This document shows, in pieces, positions 9,308-17,013 of a stretch of 64,000 bases of DNA. The stretch comes from Ch128b sp964527925. Its GTDB lineage: Bacteria; Bacteroidota; Ignavibacteria; Ch128b. The stretch spans positions 62,001 through 126,000 of the forward strand of contig CAZGQO010000003.1 of the NCBI GenBank assembly GCA_964527925.1, given 5' to 3'. How positions within the stretch are numbered: position 1 is the stretch's first letter; each line of letters begins with the position of its first letter. Under the pieces are notes generated by a model. It had not been told where the DNA came from. It made no database searches and saw only the letters and a list, made by a program, of their open reading frames with translations. A program made the translations under genes and the position numbers.

Positions 9308-9771
9308 CTGACCACAGAAGTATGTGAGATAATATTGCTTGATTCATTCTTTTTATCAATCGCTTGAAAGTCAAAGCGATATTTTCCACGAGTTGTATTT
9401 GGTGGAAGAATTATAATTCTTGAATAAATTCCATCATTTGCATTTAAGTCACCATTCAAACTTAGATTACCATCATCAAAGAGATAGATTGGATTACTTC
9501 TCGATGGACTTCCATCAGGTAAATATGAATTAAAGAAAACACTTTTTATATCATCTCTTCCATCTGCATCGAATACTTCAATGCTGATGACTATTTTTAA
9601 AGTATCTGTCGAAATTGTCAAAGTATCAGGTGCAAATAAATTTTTAATCACTGGCGGAACATTCTGAACTGGATCAATTACTTCACTATATTCCTTTTCA
9701 CAGCCGGTGAAAGTGATTAACAAAATTAAACTGAGAATTATTAATAAATTTCTTCGATCAATTTTTTGCAT
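9304..9771 (-). CDS. Lipoprotein with Ig-like, calcium-loop-rich domain
   Basis: 155 residues. The signal peptide ends in a lipobox (LITFTGC, Cys24), so the protein is predicted to be membrane-anchored. The mature part has an Ig-like or cadherin-like pattern: DADGRDDIKSV, then DDGNLSLNGDLNANDGIYS, rich in Asp/Asn/Gly loops that resemble the domains before choice-of-anchor sequences. No enzyme motif is visible. It is the first gene of a minus-strand chain with ATGA coupling to the Asp-box cargo. A surface-anchoring or cargo-partner role is inference from context. Confidence 0.75.
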   Translation of the reverse strand: MQKIDRRNLLIILSLILLITFTGCEKEYSEVIDPVQNVPPVIKNLFAPDTLTISTDTLKIVISIEVFDADGRDDIKSVFFNSYLPDGSPSRSNPIYLFDDGNLSLNGDLNANDGIYSRIIILPPNTTRGKYRFDFQAIDKKNESSNIISHTSVVR

Positions 9772-9798
9772 TCTTTTTTCTTTTTTTTATTTCTTTAA

Positions 9799-10809
9799 TC
9801 AAGACAATTTAATATAAAATGGTGCTGGAATAAAACTGACAACCAGGATGAAAATTGTAAAATAACCAATTATTCTTCTTCGGGGATCAAGTTCAGTTAC
9901 ATCAAAAATTTCTGGATGATATAACTTTACAAAAAATTTCAAGATTAATGCCCAGAATAACCAGCCGGTCCATCCAAAAGGCATGTCCATGTTAAAATAT
10001 TCAGAAATAAATCCAATAATTCCAAGAATAATAAGACTTACAAAACTTAAATCCGCAATTCTGCGATGAGTTTGAGAATTAAACAACGCATAAAAAATAT
10101 GCCCACCATCAAGTTGACCAACAGGGATTAAGTTCATAGCTGTCACAAAAAGTCCGAACCAACCGACACATAAAAATGGATAATGGTAAATTTCTGTCAT
10201 TGGTGGAATAAAATCTACTCCAGGATTTGCAAATAAATGTTGAATCATTGAATACATCAGATTCGTACCAAATTCCAGTTCGAGAACATCGGGATTTTTC
10301 ACTGGACTAAAATAATCTGGATGAATTTGAAGTATATATTCAACACCTGGAAGATGAGTAAATCCATAAATCAACAATCCAACGGAAGCAAAAAAACTTG
10401 CAAGTGGTCCAGCAACTCCAATATCAAATAGAGCCTTTTTAGAAGGAATCGGAGATTGAGTTTTGATGATTGCACCAAGTGTTCCAAAATTCAAAAAAAT
10501 GTCCGTAACAGGAAATGGAATGAAGAAAGGCAAAGTAGCTTTCACTTTATGATATTTCGCTGCAAAGTAATGTCCGAACTCATGAACACCAAGAACAAAC
10601 AAAATCGAAAGAGAATATGACAAACCAAGATGAAAATTATTCAAATTAAATGCTGCAATTGGTCCGGCTACCCATGCAACTCCTGCAACTGTTGTTGTGA
10701 AAAAAGTAATAACAAACAATGCAATGTTAATAAGAAAAGAATATTTTCCTCCAAATAAACTTTTCTGTTCAGGAATCTGGTTTACTTCGGTTTGATAATA
10801 ATCTTCCAT
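9799..10809 (-). CDS. Site-2 protease family (M50) membrane metalloprotease
   Basis: 336 residues with about seven to eight hydrophobic segments. The zinc-binding HEFGH motif is at residues 76-80, and the second conserved motif NLIPVGQLDGG places the third ligand at Asp234. This is the core of M50 intramembrane proteases, which cut membrane-bound anti-sigma factors or signal peptides. No PDZ domain is seen, unlike RseP. It lies 1 base after the stop of the DUF1207-like gene. The substrate is unknown. Confidence 0.88.
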   Translation of the reverse strand: MEDYYQTEVNQIPEQKSLFGGKYSFLINIALFVITFFTTTVAGVAWVAGPIAAFNLNNFHLGLSYSLSILFVLGVHEFGHYFAAKYHKVKATLPFFIPFPVTDIFLNFGTLGAIIKTQSPIPSKKALFDIGVAGPLASFFASVGLLIYGFTHLPGVEYILQIHPDYFSPVKNPDVLELEFGTNLMYSMIQHLFANPGVDFIPPMTEIYHYPFLCVGWFGLFVTAMNLIPVGQLDGGHIFYALFNSQTHRRIADLSFVSLIILGIIGFISEYFNMDMPFGWTGWLFWALILKFFVKLYHPEIFDVTELDPRRRIIGYFTIFILVVSFIPAPFYIKLS

Positions 10810-10810
10810 A

Positions 10811-11665
10811 TTAAATCACTACACTTAAATTGAAAAATGAATTGTTGATTTTTTTGAAATAAAACTCACCGTGCAAATTATATCCAGAATAATACTGATA
10901 TGCTAATCTGAAATGTGTTTTGTACTCATTACCTAAAATCAAACCTGCTGAGAAACTCTTGTTTGTTTCAAATTTTGTTGATAAAATCTTTTGAAACTTT
11001 AAATCAAATCCAGAAAAGATTTTTGATTTGAGATACGGTAATTCCAGAATAGTCACTTCTGTACCTGCACCAGAAATTGTATTAGTTCTCATTTCTGGAA
11101 TTAAATGAAAGAGATAGATTAAATCAAAATAAAGTCTAACATTTTTGTGTGTTATGTTCAAAGTCCATTGAATAAATTCTCGGCTGTAAGTGAATGGTTC
11201 AATTTCTTTCCATGAACTTGTTAATTTGTCATAACTTCCATCTGCAAGATGTGCTGAAATATGACTGAATCGAAATCTATTTGTAAAGTGAAATTGATAG
11301 TAACGATGTTGAAAAACAAGATAACCACCAAAGAAGTAATCCACTGCAATGACTGGAAATCTGAACTGCGAATTTCTTTCAAGCAAAGTCCAGTTAAAGA
11401 ATTCTATCCCCAGACTTGCTGAATTTCTAAAATCAAAATGATGACGCAGCAAATCTCTTCCAGAACCGATATTCAGTTCGAGTAAATTTTTATCTAAAAA
11501 AAATTGACTTCCAATCTTTGGCTCGAATGGATCAGAAAAATTGGAAAGAAATAATTTATCATCAGGGAAAAATTCTGTTCTTGATAACGAAGGAATAAGA
11601 CGGAATGGTTGTCCCATCAAAAATTGGAAATTCAGCAGAAGGATTAAAAATATTTTAAATTTCAT
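10811..11665 (-). CDS. DUF1207-like exported protein
   Basis: 284 residues with a signal peptide (FKIFLILLLNFQFLMGQ). The N-terminal mature part, with FFPDDKLFLSNFSDPFEPKI and then GSQFF, resembles the DUF1207 signature (a Leu-Phe ... Asp-Pro ... Glu-Pro line). The rest alternates strands and ends in a phenylalanine/valine-rich segment, consistent with an outer-membrane barrel. It overlaps the radical SAM gene by 11 bases. The function of DUF1207 proteins is not established, and the assignment here is by eye. Confidence 0.6.
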   Translation of the reverse strand: MKFKIFLILLLNFQFLMGQPFRLIPSLSRTEFFPDDKLFLSNFSDPFEPKIGSQFFLDKNLLELNIGSGRDLLRHHFDFRNSASLGIEFFNWTLLERNSQFRFPVIAVDYFFGGYLVFQHRYYQFHFTNRFRFSHISAHLADGSYDKLTSSWKEIEPFTYSREFIQWTLNITHKNVRLYFDLIYLFHLIPEMRTNTISGAGTEVTILELPYLKSKIFSGFDLKFQKILSTKFETNKSFSAGLILGNEYKTHFRLAYQYYSGYNLHGEFYFKKINNSFFNLSVVI

Positions 11666-12665
11666 TTATGTTTCTTAATCCAGAAAATTTATTTTCTAAT
11701 TTAAGGATTTTCTGTTTTATTAATTTCTGGAATCCATAATAAAATTTTGAAGGCACACTTTTGAGACCAAAATAATTTGTTGGAAACGCGAATGAAGGCT
11801 CGAAATAACAATTAATTGTACAATCTTTGCAAAAATCAAATCTACCTTCCATAGCTTTGTAATATTTGACAATGTCTGAATTTCTTATCTCTTTTATTGG
11901 TCGATCAATTTTGATTGTTTTATTTCCGAAGTGATAACAGGGAAGAATTATCTCGTTATATGGTGAAATGACAATCACACGAGATACAGCTTTACACAAT
12001 GGCTTTTCAGGATTATTGCCTCCTTTTCTTCTCAATTCAATGAAGCTCGGATTGATGTAAATATCTTTTTTGCCGGAACAAAATTCTTCAATGTAATCAA
12101 GTGCCTCAATTGATAAACCGGGATTGCCAAAATAACTAAAAACAGGATTCACTATCAGAACAAGCTCAAAACGCTGAGCAAGTTCGTACATCTGAGGTAA
12201 TTTTTTATAAGTTTCATTTGTGACTGTAAACAAAATATCAGGAAATTCACCAATTGATTTTGCAATTTGAATTGAATTCATCACAGAAGAAAAACACTTG
12301 ACTCTTCTTATTCTGTTATGTTCTTCTTCATCAGGGGAATCGAGAGAAAAATGGAGTAAATCAACTTTACCTGCAAGTTTTTCAGCAAATTTTGGATATA
12401 AAAGACAATTTGTTGTAATACTCGTTTGCATTTTCAATTTTTTCGCTTCATCGACAAAGAGATGAATGCTTTTGTGCAGAAGTGGTTCACCGCCTGTAAA
12501 ATCAATAAACTTTACACCGAGTCTTCTTATTTGATGCAAATTAGAAATTACATCTTCATCTTTTGCAAAGGGAGTTCTGTTCAGTTCTGTTGAAAAACCA
12601 AAATGACAGAACTCACAATCTGCGTTGCATCTGTAAGTCACATAATAATTGCAGAGCAGAAGCAT
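11655..12665 (-). CDS. Radical SAM protein with C-terminal cysteine cluster (SPASM-like)
   Basis: 336 residues from the ATG at 12665. The radical SAM motif CNADCEFC places the 4Fe-4S ligands at Cys13, Cys17 and Cys20, followed by the SAM-binding FTGGEPLLH. The C-terminal part has CKAV, LPCYHFG and CKDCTINC, a SPASM-like auxiliary cluster. Related proteins modify peptides or lipids, for example PqqE-like or HpnH-like enzymes. A TTG two codons upstream was rejected in favour of the ATG. No precursor peptide gene is visible next to it, and the substrate is unknown. Confidence 0.82.
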   Translation of the reverse strand: MLLLCNYYVTYRCNADCEFCHFGFSTELNRTPFAKDEDVISNLHQIRRLGVKFIDFTGGEPLLHKSIHLFVDEAKKLKMQTSITTNCLLYPKFAEKLAGKVDLLHFSLDSPDEEEHNRIRRVKCFSSVMNSIQIAKSIGEFPDILFTVTNETYKKLPQMYELAQRFELVLIVNPVFSYFGNPGLSIEALDYIEEFCSGKKDIYINPSFIELRRKGGNNPEKPLCKAVSRVIVISPYNEIILPCYHFGNKTIKIDRPIKEIRNSDIVKYYKAMEGRFDFCKDCTINCYFEPSFAFPTNYFGLKSVPSKFYYGFQKLIKQKILKLENKFSGLRNINEI

Positions 12666-12671
12666 TTTCAA

Positions 12672-13775
12672 TTAATATTCTCTTTCTTTCCAGATTACTT
12701 TTTTATCAAAAAATACAATAAAAGGTAAAATTAAAACATAAACAATGAAATAGATTTCAAAAGCAACAAAAAATTTTAATTGGTTCAGCATCTTGAACTT
12801 TTTAAGAGGCACAGATAAAAAGATAATATCACCAATAAATTTAGCGAAAGTTATGATTAAATTTATTAAATCTCCCCAGGAAAATTGAATGACTATTAAA
12901 AAGTGACTCATCCAACCCCAGAACATTATCAAAAATCCAATTAAAGGTGCATCCAATCCACCTTTCCCCCATCTATGTTTTTGACGATACAAAGACTTCA
13001 AATCAGGACAAGGTTCAGAAATATTTATACCCTCATACTCAACTGGATAAACTATATCATAATGAGTGTTTTTGTGAATTTTATGAAGCAAAGCAAAATC
13101 TTCGGTTATACTAAACTTGATATTTTCATAGCCGCCAACCCAATCATAAGCATCCCTGCGATAAGCCATATTGTTCCCGATACAGCTTAGTGGAATACCA
13201 AGATTGATTGTTCCAGCCGCAACTGTTAACAAATAAACCCAATCAAGATTTTGCATTCCTGTGAATTGAGAATAAGATTTTTGAAAAGTAAATCCAGTCA
13301 CAACGCCAACATTATCAGTAAAATATTTTATCTGACTTTTTATCCAGGTAGGTTTAACAATACAATCCGCATCTGTTGTGAAGATAATTTCTCCTTTTGA
13401 ATTACGAATTCCATTAACAATTGCATTCGTTTTGCCAGGTTTTGGAATTACTCTATCAACTGGAATTACTTTTTTGAAGTGTGGAAATTTTGATGTGAAT
13501 TCATCAATAATTTTTCCTGTTGCGTCGGTTGAAAAATCATCTACAATTATTACTTCAAGTTTTTCAACTGGATAATCAATCTTAGTCAATGAATTCAGAC
13601 ATTGTCTTATGTTCTTTTCCTCATTTCTTGCAGCAACAATAATTGAAACAAATGGTTCGTAATCTTCTTTGACTTTTAGTTCTTTCTTAAATCCAATTAA
13701 AAAAATTATTTGCTGAATTATGTACAAGCTAACAACAATTATAAATACAAAATTAAAAATTGAAAGTTGTTCCAA
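12672..13775 (-). CDS. Membrane glycosyltransferase family 2 (TTG start)
   Basis: 367 residues if started at the TTG at 13775, which has a strong ribosome site (AAAGAGG, 8 bases upstream); the open frame extends further but would overlap the deacetylase gene by over 100 bases. A hydrophobic N-terminal anchor is followed by the GT-A domain: VSIIVAARNEEKN, VDDFST, the DAD metal site in TTDADC, TEDF, and QKHRW (a Q-x-x-R-W motif of processive-type GT2). Three further hydrophobic segments are C-terminal. It overlaps the deacetylase stop by 23 bases. Relatives make or extend beta-linked polysaccharides or glycolipids. Confidence 0.87.
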   Translation of the reverse strand: MEQLSIFNFVFIIVVSLYIIQQIIFLIGFKKELKVKEDYEPFVSIIVAARNEEKNIRQCLNSLTKIDYPVEKLEVIIVDDFSTDATGKIIDEFTSKFPHFKKVIPVDRVIPKPGKTNAIVNGIRNSKGEIIFTTDADCIVKPTWIKSQIKYFTDNVGVVTGFTFQKSYSQFTGMQNLDWVYLLTVAAGTINLGIPLSCIGNNMAYRRDAYDWVGGYENIKFSITEDFALLHKIHKNTHYDIVYPVEYEGINISEPCPDLKSLYRQKHRWGKGGLDAPLIGFLIMFWGWMSHFLIVIQFSWGDLINLIITFAKFIGDIIFLSVPLKKFKMLNQLKFFVAFEIYFIVYVLILPFIVFFDKKVIWKEREY

Positions 13776-14385
13776 TTCTGTAACCTCTTTTATGTGATTC
13801 TTCCAACAAAAACTCAAGTGATGGAATAATAATTTCCTTTGATTTTGGATTATTATGAAATACAACTATTGAGTTTGGTCTAAGATATTTTGAAATGTTT
13901 GTTTTTACTTTATTAAGTGAACCAGTGTAATCTTCTGTCAACAAACTCCACATCATAATCTTGTAATTAAGATCTCTACAAGCTTTGATGATTTTTAAAT
14001 TAAAGAATCCATAAGGTGGACGAAATAATCTGATAAAATTTTTTGTCCCTGAAATTACTTTTTCTGTATTAATTAATTCTTCAATTATTTTTGAACGATT
14101 AAATTTTCTAAAATCCCTGCTGTGACTGAATGAATGATTCGCCAGATATGAACTAGCCTGAACAATTTTTTCAATTGAGTTCTTTTCCGTAGCTGATATA
14201 TTTCCGTTAACAAAAAAAATTGATTTCAATTTGTTTTGACTTAAAAAATCAACTATCAATTCTGTGCATTCAGGAAAAGGTCCATCATCAAAGGTTAGAA
14301 GAATTTCGTTTTTATTGTTTACCCAGATCAAATCATGAAAAATGGTTTGAACTAACTTCGGTGGATTGATATAGAATGATTTCAT
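13753..14385 (-). CDS. Polysaccharide deacetylase (NodB homology)
   Basis: 210 residues. The NodB motifs are visible: LLTFDDGPFPECTE (catalytic/metal Asp-Asp), ANHSFSH (metal-binding His pair), RLFRPPYGFF and IVVFHNNP. These enzymes remove acetyl groups from N-acetylhexosamines in chitin-like oligomers, peptidoglycan or glycolipids. No signal peptide is seen, so it may act in the cytoplasm on a lipid-linked sugar. It is coupled by ATGA to the GT2 gene upstream and overlaps the next GT2 downstream, so the three likely act on one product. Confidence 0.9.
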   Translation of the reverse strand: MKSFYINPPKLVQTIFHDLIWVNNKNEILLTFDDGPFPECTELIVDFLSQNKLKSIFFVNGNISATEKNSIEKIVQASSYLANHSFSHSRDFRKFNRSKIIEELINTEKVISGTKNFIRLFRPPYGFFNLKIIKACRDLNYKIMMWSLLTEDYTGSLNKVKTNISKYLRPNSIVVFHNNPKSKEIIIPSLEFLLEESHKRGYRIGTTFNF

Positions 14386-15500
14386 TTTTTATAAACACGA
14401 CCTTTCCAGGTAAATCCATTAACAAAACTTAGAATCGGTACAAACGAAATATAAAACAAATGAAGAAATTCTGCGATTGGAAATAATAAAATCAATTTCA
14501 TCAAATCGGTTTTGTTATTTATACCAAGAAGTCTATAAGCACAAAACATATAGATAAAATCCAAAAAATTCTTAGTTATAAATATCTTTATCAATATATC
14601 TGAAAAATCAGGATTAACAATCGAAATTGGAATCGACACTACAAACACTAAATAAAACAAATACAACATCACAAGTATAGGCAATAAAATTTTATTCCTG
14701 TAAAACGGAACTTTAGAAACCCATCTCTTTCTTTGATTAATAAATTTTTTTAAACCATTCACCGGTTCTGAAAATACAGTACTCTCATCCAGTGAGCAAA
14801 ACTTAACTTCATACTCAGTTTCAAAATGAATCTTTTGCATTAAAAATTCTTCATCACCAGAAACTAAATTTAAATTGTCACTAAAACCACCCACTCTAAA
14901 AAATAAATCTTTTCTATAAGCACAGCTTGCACCATTTGCCAGCAAAGGTATTCCATTTGTAATCATTGATGCACCAATTGATACAAGATTTACAAACTCT
15001 ATTTTTTGAAGTTCTTCGAAAATATTTTTACATCCATAGTAAACAACTTTTCCAGCCACAAATCCAGTCTTATTATCAAACGAATTAAGTAATGAACTCA
15101 GCCAGTTTTTTTGATAAACGCAATCAGCATCCGTTGTGATTATAATTTCATTTTTCGAATTACTAATCCCTTTTGCAATTGCACTTTTTTTCCCGTACGA
15201 TTCTTCATTCTTTATCAAACTTATATCAGGAAGATTTAATAAGTCCTGAATCTCCTCTAAATAATTATCATCTGAATGATCATCGACTAAAATAATTTCA
15301 TATCGTTCTTTTTCGAGAGTTTGATTCAAAACTGATTCAATACATTTCCGAATATTTTTTCTTTCATTTCTAAATGGAATAATAACGGATGCCTTTAATT
15401 TATTATTATTTGAAGTTTTCTTCAGTCTAAAAATTCCAATCATTAGAAATAAAACAAATAAAAAATAAACTCCCGAAAGTGTGAGCAGGATAATTTTCAT
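14382..15500 (-). CDS. Membrane glycosyltransferase family 2
   Basis: 372 residues with one N-terminal and about three C-terminal hydrophobic segments. The GT-A domain has SVIIPFRNERKN, LVDDHSDD, TTDADC (DxD metal site), SGDEEF and QRKRW. It is clearly a paralogue of the GT2 gene on the other side of the deacetylase, with the same order of motifs and the same G-I-P-L and G-G-Y/G-G-F landmarks. It is predicted to make or extend an N-acetylhexosamine-containing glycan or glycolipid at the inner membrane. The product identity is unknown. Confidence 0.87.
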   Translation of the reverse strand: MKIILLTLSGVYFLFVLFLMIGIFRLKKTSNNNKLKASVIIPFRNERKNIRKCIESVLNQTLEKERYEIILVDDHSDDNYLEEIQDLLNLPDISLIKNEESYGKKSAIAKGISNSKNEIIITTDADCVYQKNWLSSLLNSFDNKTGFVAGKVVYYGCKNIFEELQKIEFVNLVSIGASMITNGIPLLANGASCAYRKDLFFRVGGFSDNLNLVSGDEEFLMQKIHFETEYEVKFCSLDESTVFSEPVNGLKKFINQRKRWVSKVPFYRNKILLPILVMLYLFYLVFVVSIPISIVNPDFSDILIKIFITKNFLDFIYMFCAYRLLGINNKTDLMKLILLFPIAEFLHLFYISFVPILSFVNGFTWKGRVYKK

Positions 15501-15511
15501 CGACTAAAAAT

Positions 15512-16498
15512 TTACGCCCTTTTTAATGTTATTAAGAAATATAAACCAACCAAAGAAGGAATAAGTATGTTCAATCCAAAAAGAATAAGCGAGCTATTAA
15601 ACGCAATTGACTTAGGGCAACCAAAAAGACCAAAAAAATAGATAGCAGCACTTTCACGAATTCCAATCTCGCCCAGAGTAATTGATGGAATCAATGTTTT
15701 GGTAAACATAATCATAACTGAAGCCAACAATAAATATTGAATCAAAAAACTTTGATCGTGACTGAAAACAATGAGTGCAAATTCAATTATGATTACAAGA
15801 TAGTTTAAGAAACCGATGAAAAGTAACTTTGAAATAATTTTATTATCAAGATTTGATAAGGGTTCGATTAATGGCTTTACAAATGGAATTTTAATTCGAA
15901 ATCTATTTTTAATGTTTTTCAAGTATTCATAAAATCTGCTGGAGTAAATAAGCACAAAAAGTCCTGTGAAGAAGATCGTAAACAAAATAAACAATGACGC
16001 AACAATAAAAACGTCAACTTGATAGTAAAACAACATCATTCCAAAACTGAGAAGTGATCCCCAGAAGGTCAAATTAATTAACATCATCAATTTATCAATG
16101 AAAGTCAAAGTTATCACATTCCCGAGAGATAAATCCTTTAAAACCATTTTTCTTAAAAAATATTCACCCACTCTCGCAGGAGTAAATGAACCAGCACTGA
16201 AACCAATCAACAATGATTTGAAAACTGCAGAATTATCTATATCACTTAATTCACATTTGAGAAGGTATTTCCACTTCAAGAATTGTAAATAAAGATTTGC
16301 GATTGCTAATAATAATACGATTGCAAATACATACCCATTCAATAAATTAAATGAAAAAAGAATTTCCTTGACCGTAATTTTTTGAACAAGGTAAAAAACC
16401 AATCCTGCACTGACGATTAGTTTCAATAAAAACAAAAAATTAGATTTGATAAATTCAATAATGATTTTGAAGGTGATACTAAATTTATTGGCTTCCAT
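15512..16498 (-). CDS. Lysylphosphatidylglycerol-synthase-like TM protein (flippase-like domain)
   Basis: 328 residues with eight or so hydrophobic segments. It matches the flippase-like/UPF0104 pattern: the conserved SFTPARVGEYFLRK loop and the later TLGEIGIRESAAIYFFGL. Proteins of this family are the membrane part of MprF and AglD-like proteins and may flip or present lipid-linked substrates. It heads the minus-strand chain with the GT2, deacetylase and radical SAM genes, so moving a glycolipid across the membrane is a sensible guess. Substrate is inferred only from context. Confidence 0.82.
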   Translation of the reverse strand: MEANKFSITFKIIIEFIKSNFLFLLKLIVSAGLVFYLVQKITVKEILFSFNLLNGYVFAIVLLLAIANLYLQFLKWKYLLKCELSDIDNSAVFKSLLIGFSAGSFTPARVGEYFLRKMVLKDLSLGNVITLTFIDKLMMLINLTFWGSLLSFGMMLFYYQVDVFIVASLFILFTIFFTGLFVLIYSSRFYEYLKNIKNRFRIKIPFVKPLIEPLSNLDNKIISKLLFIGFLNYLVIIIEFALIVFSHDQSFLIQYLLLASVMIMFTKTLIPSITLGEIGIRESAAIYFFGLFGCPKSIAFNSSLILFGLNILIPSLVGLYFLITLKRA

Positions 16499-16614
16499 CT
16501 TCGTAATTGAATTTTTGCAAATATAAAAATATTCAAAGTGAGAATGATTAAGTTTGAAATCAAAATCGCTTTCAAAGTAATTTAATAGTTGATTATTTTT
16601 TCAAACAAAAAAGT

Positions 16615-16620
16615 TATAAT
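16615..16620 (+). promoter_or_regulatory. TATAAT -10 hexamer almost touching the start codon
   Basis: A perfect TATAAT ends 6 bases before the ATG of the cytochrome-like lipoprotein gene (16627). No Shine-Dalgarno sequence lies between them. If this is the real -10 box, transcription would start at or next to the ATG and give a leaderless mRNA. A convincing -35 at normal spacing is not seen (TTGATT is 20 bases upstream). Confidence 0.35.
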
Positions 16621-16626
16621 TAAGAT

Positions 16627-17013
16627 ATGAAAAATTTGATTTTCATTATTTTGGTTTTAAGTCTTTTGATCATTTCCTGTGATGATCAAATTAATATTCC
16701 CTCTGATGAAGATATTCCAGATTCGAACATTTCTTATAATCAACATATTCAGCCTATCTTTAATGTTAGATGTGCAACCGTTGGCTGTCATGATGATGAA
16801 ACACGAAGTGCTGGATTAAGTCTTACAAGTTATCAGAAAGCAACTGCAAGTTATATTTTCATTAATCCCGGTAATCCCGATGCAAGTTTACTCGTTCTAT
16901 CAATTGAAGGAAAATCAACCTATCCTATGCCTCCACCCGGAAGACCACCACTGACTCAGAAACAAATCAAAGCAATTCGTACCTGGGTACTTGAAGGAGC
17001 TAAAAATAATTAA
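16627..17013 (+). CDS. Lipoprotein with variant c-type cytochrome motif (C-x4-C-H)
   Basis: 128 residues. A lipobox (LLIISC, Cys18) predicts lipidation. The mature part follows the pattern of Planctomycete-type cytochrome C domains: ISYNQHIQPIFNVRC, then CATVGCHDD with Cys49, Cys54 and His55, a PGNPDASLL stretch, the possible distal ligand Met101 in YPMPPPGRPPLT, and a C-terminal helix IKAIRTWVLEG. The spacing of the heme motif is C-x4-C-H rather than C-x2-C-H. It is likely a periplasmic electron carrier or a heme-less relative. Its 3' end overlaps the convergent epimerase gene by 4 bases. Confidence 0.78.
   Translation: MKNLIFIILVLSLLIISCDDQINIPSDEDIPDSNISYNQHIQPIFNVRCATVGCHDDETRSAGLSLTSYQKATASYIFINPGNPDASLLVLSIEGKSTYPMPPPGRPPLTQKQIKAIRTWVLEGAKNN

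Noticed and set aside
17010..17013. A possible frameshift between the convergent cytochrome and epimerase genes
   Set aside because: The 4-base tail-to-tail overlap is normal for convergent genes with complete C-termini on both sides.
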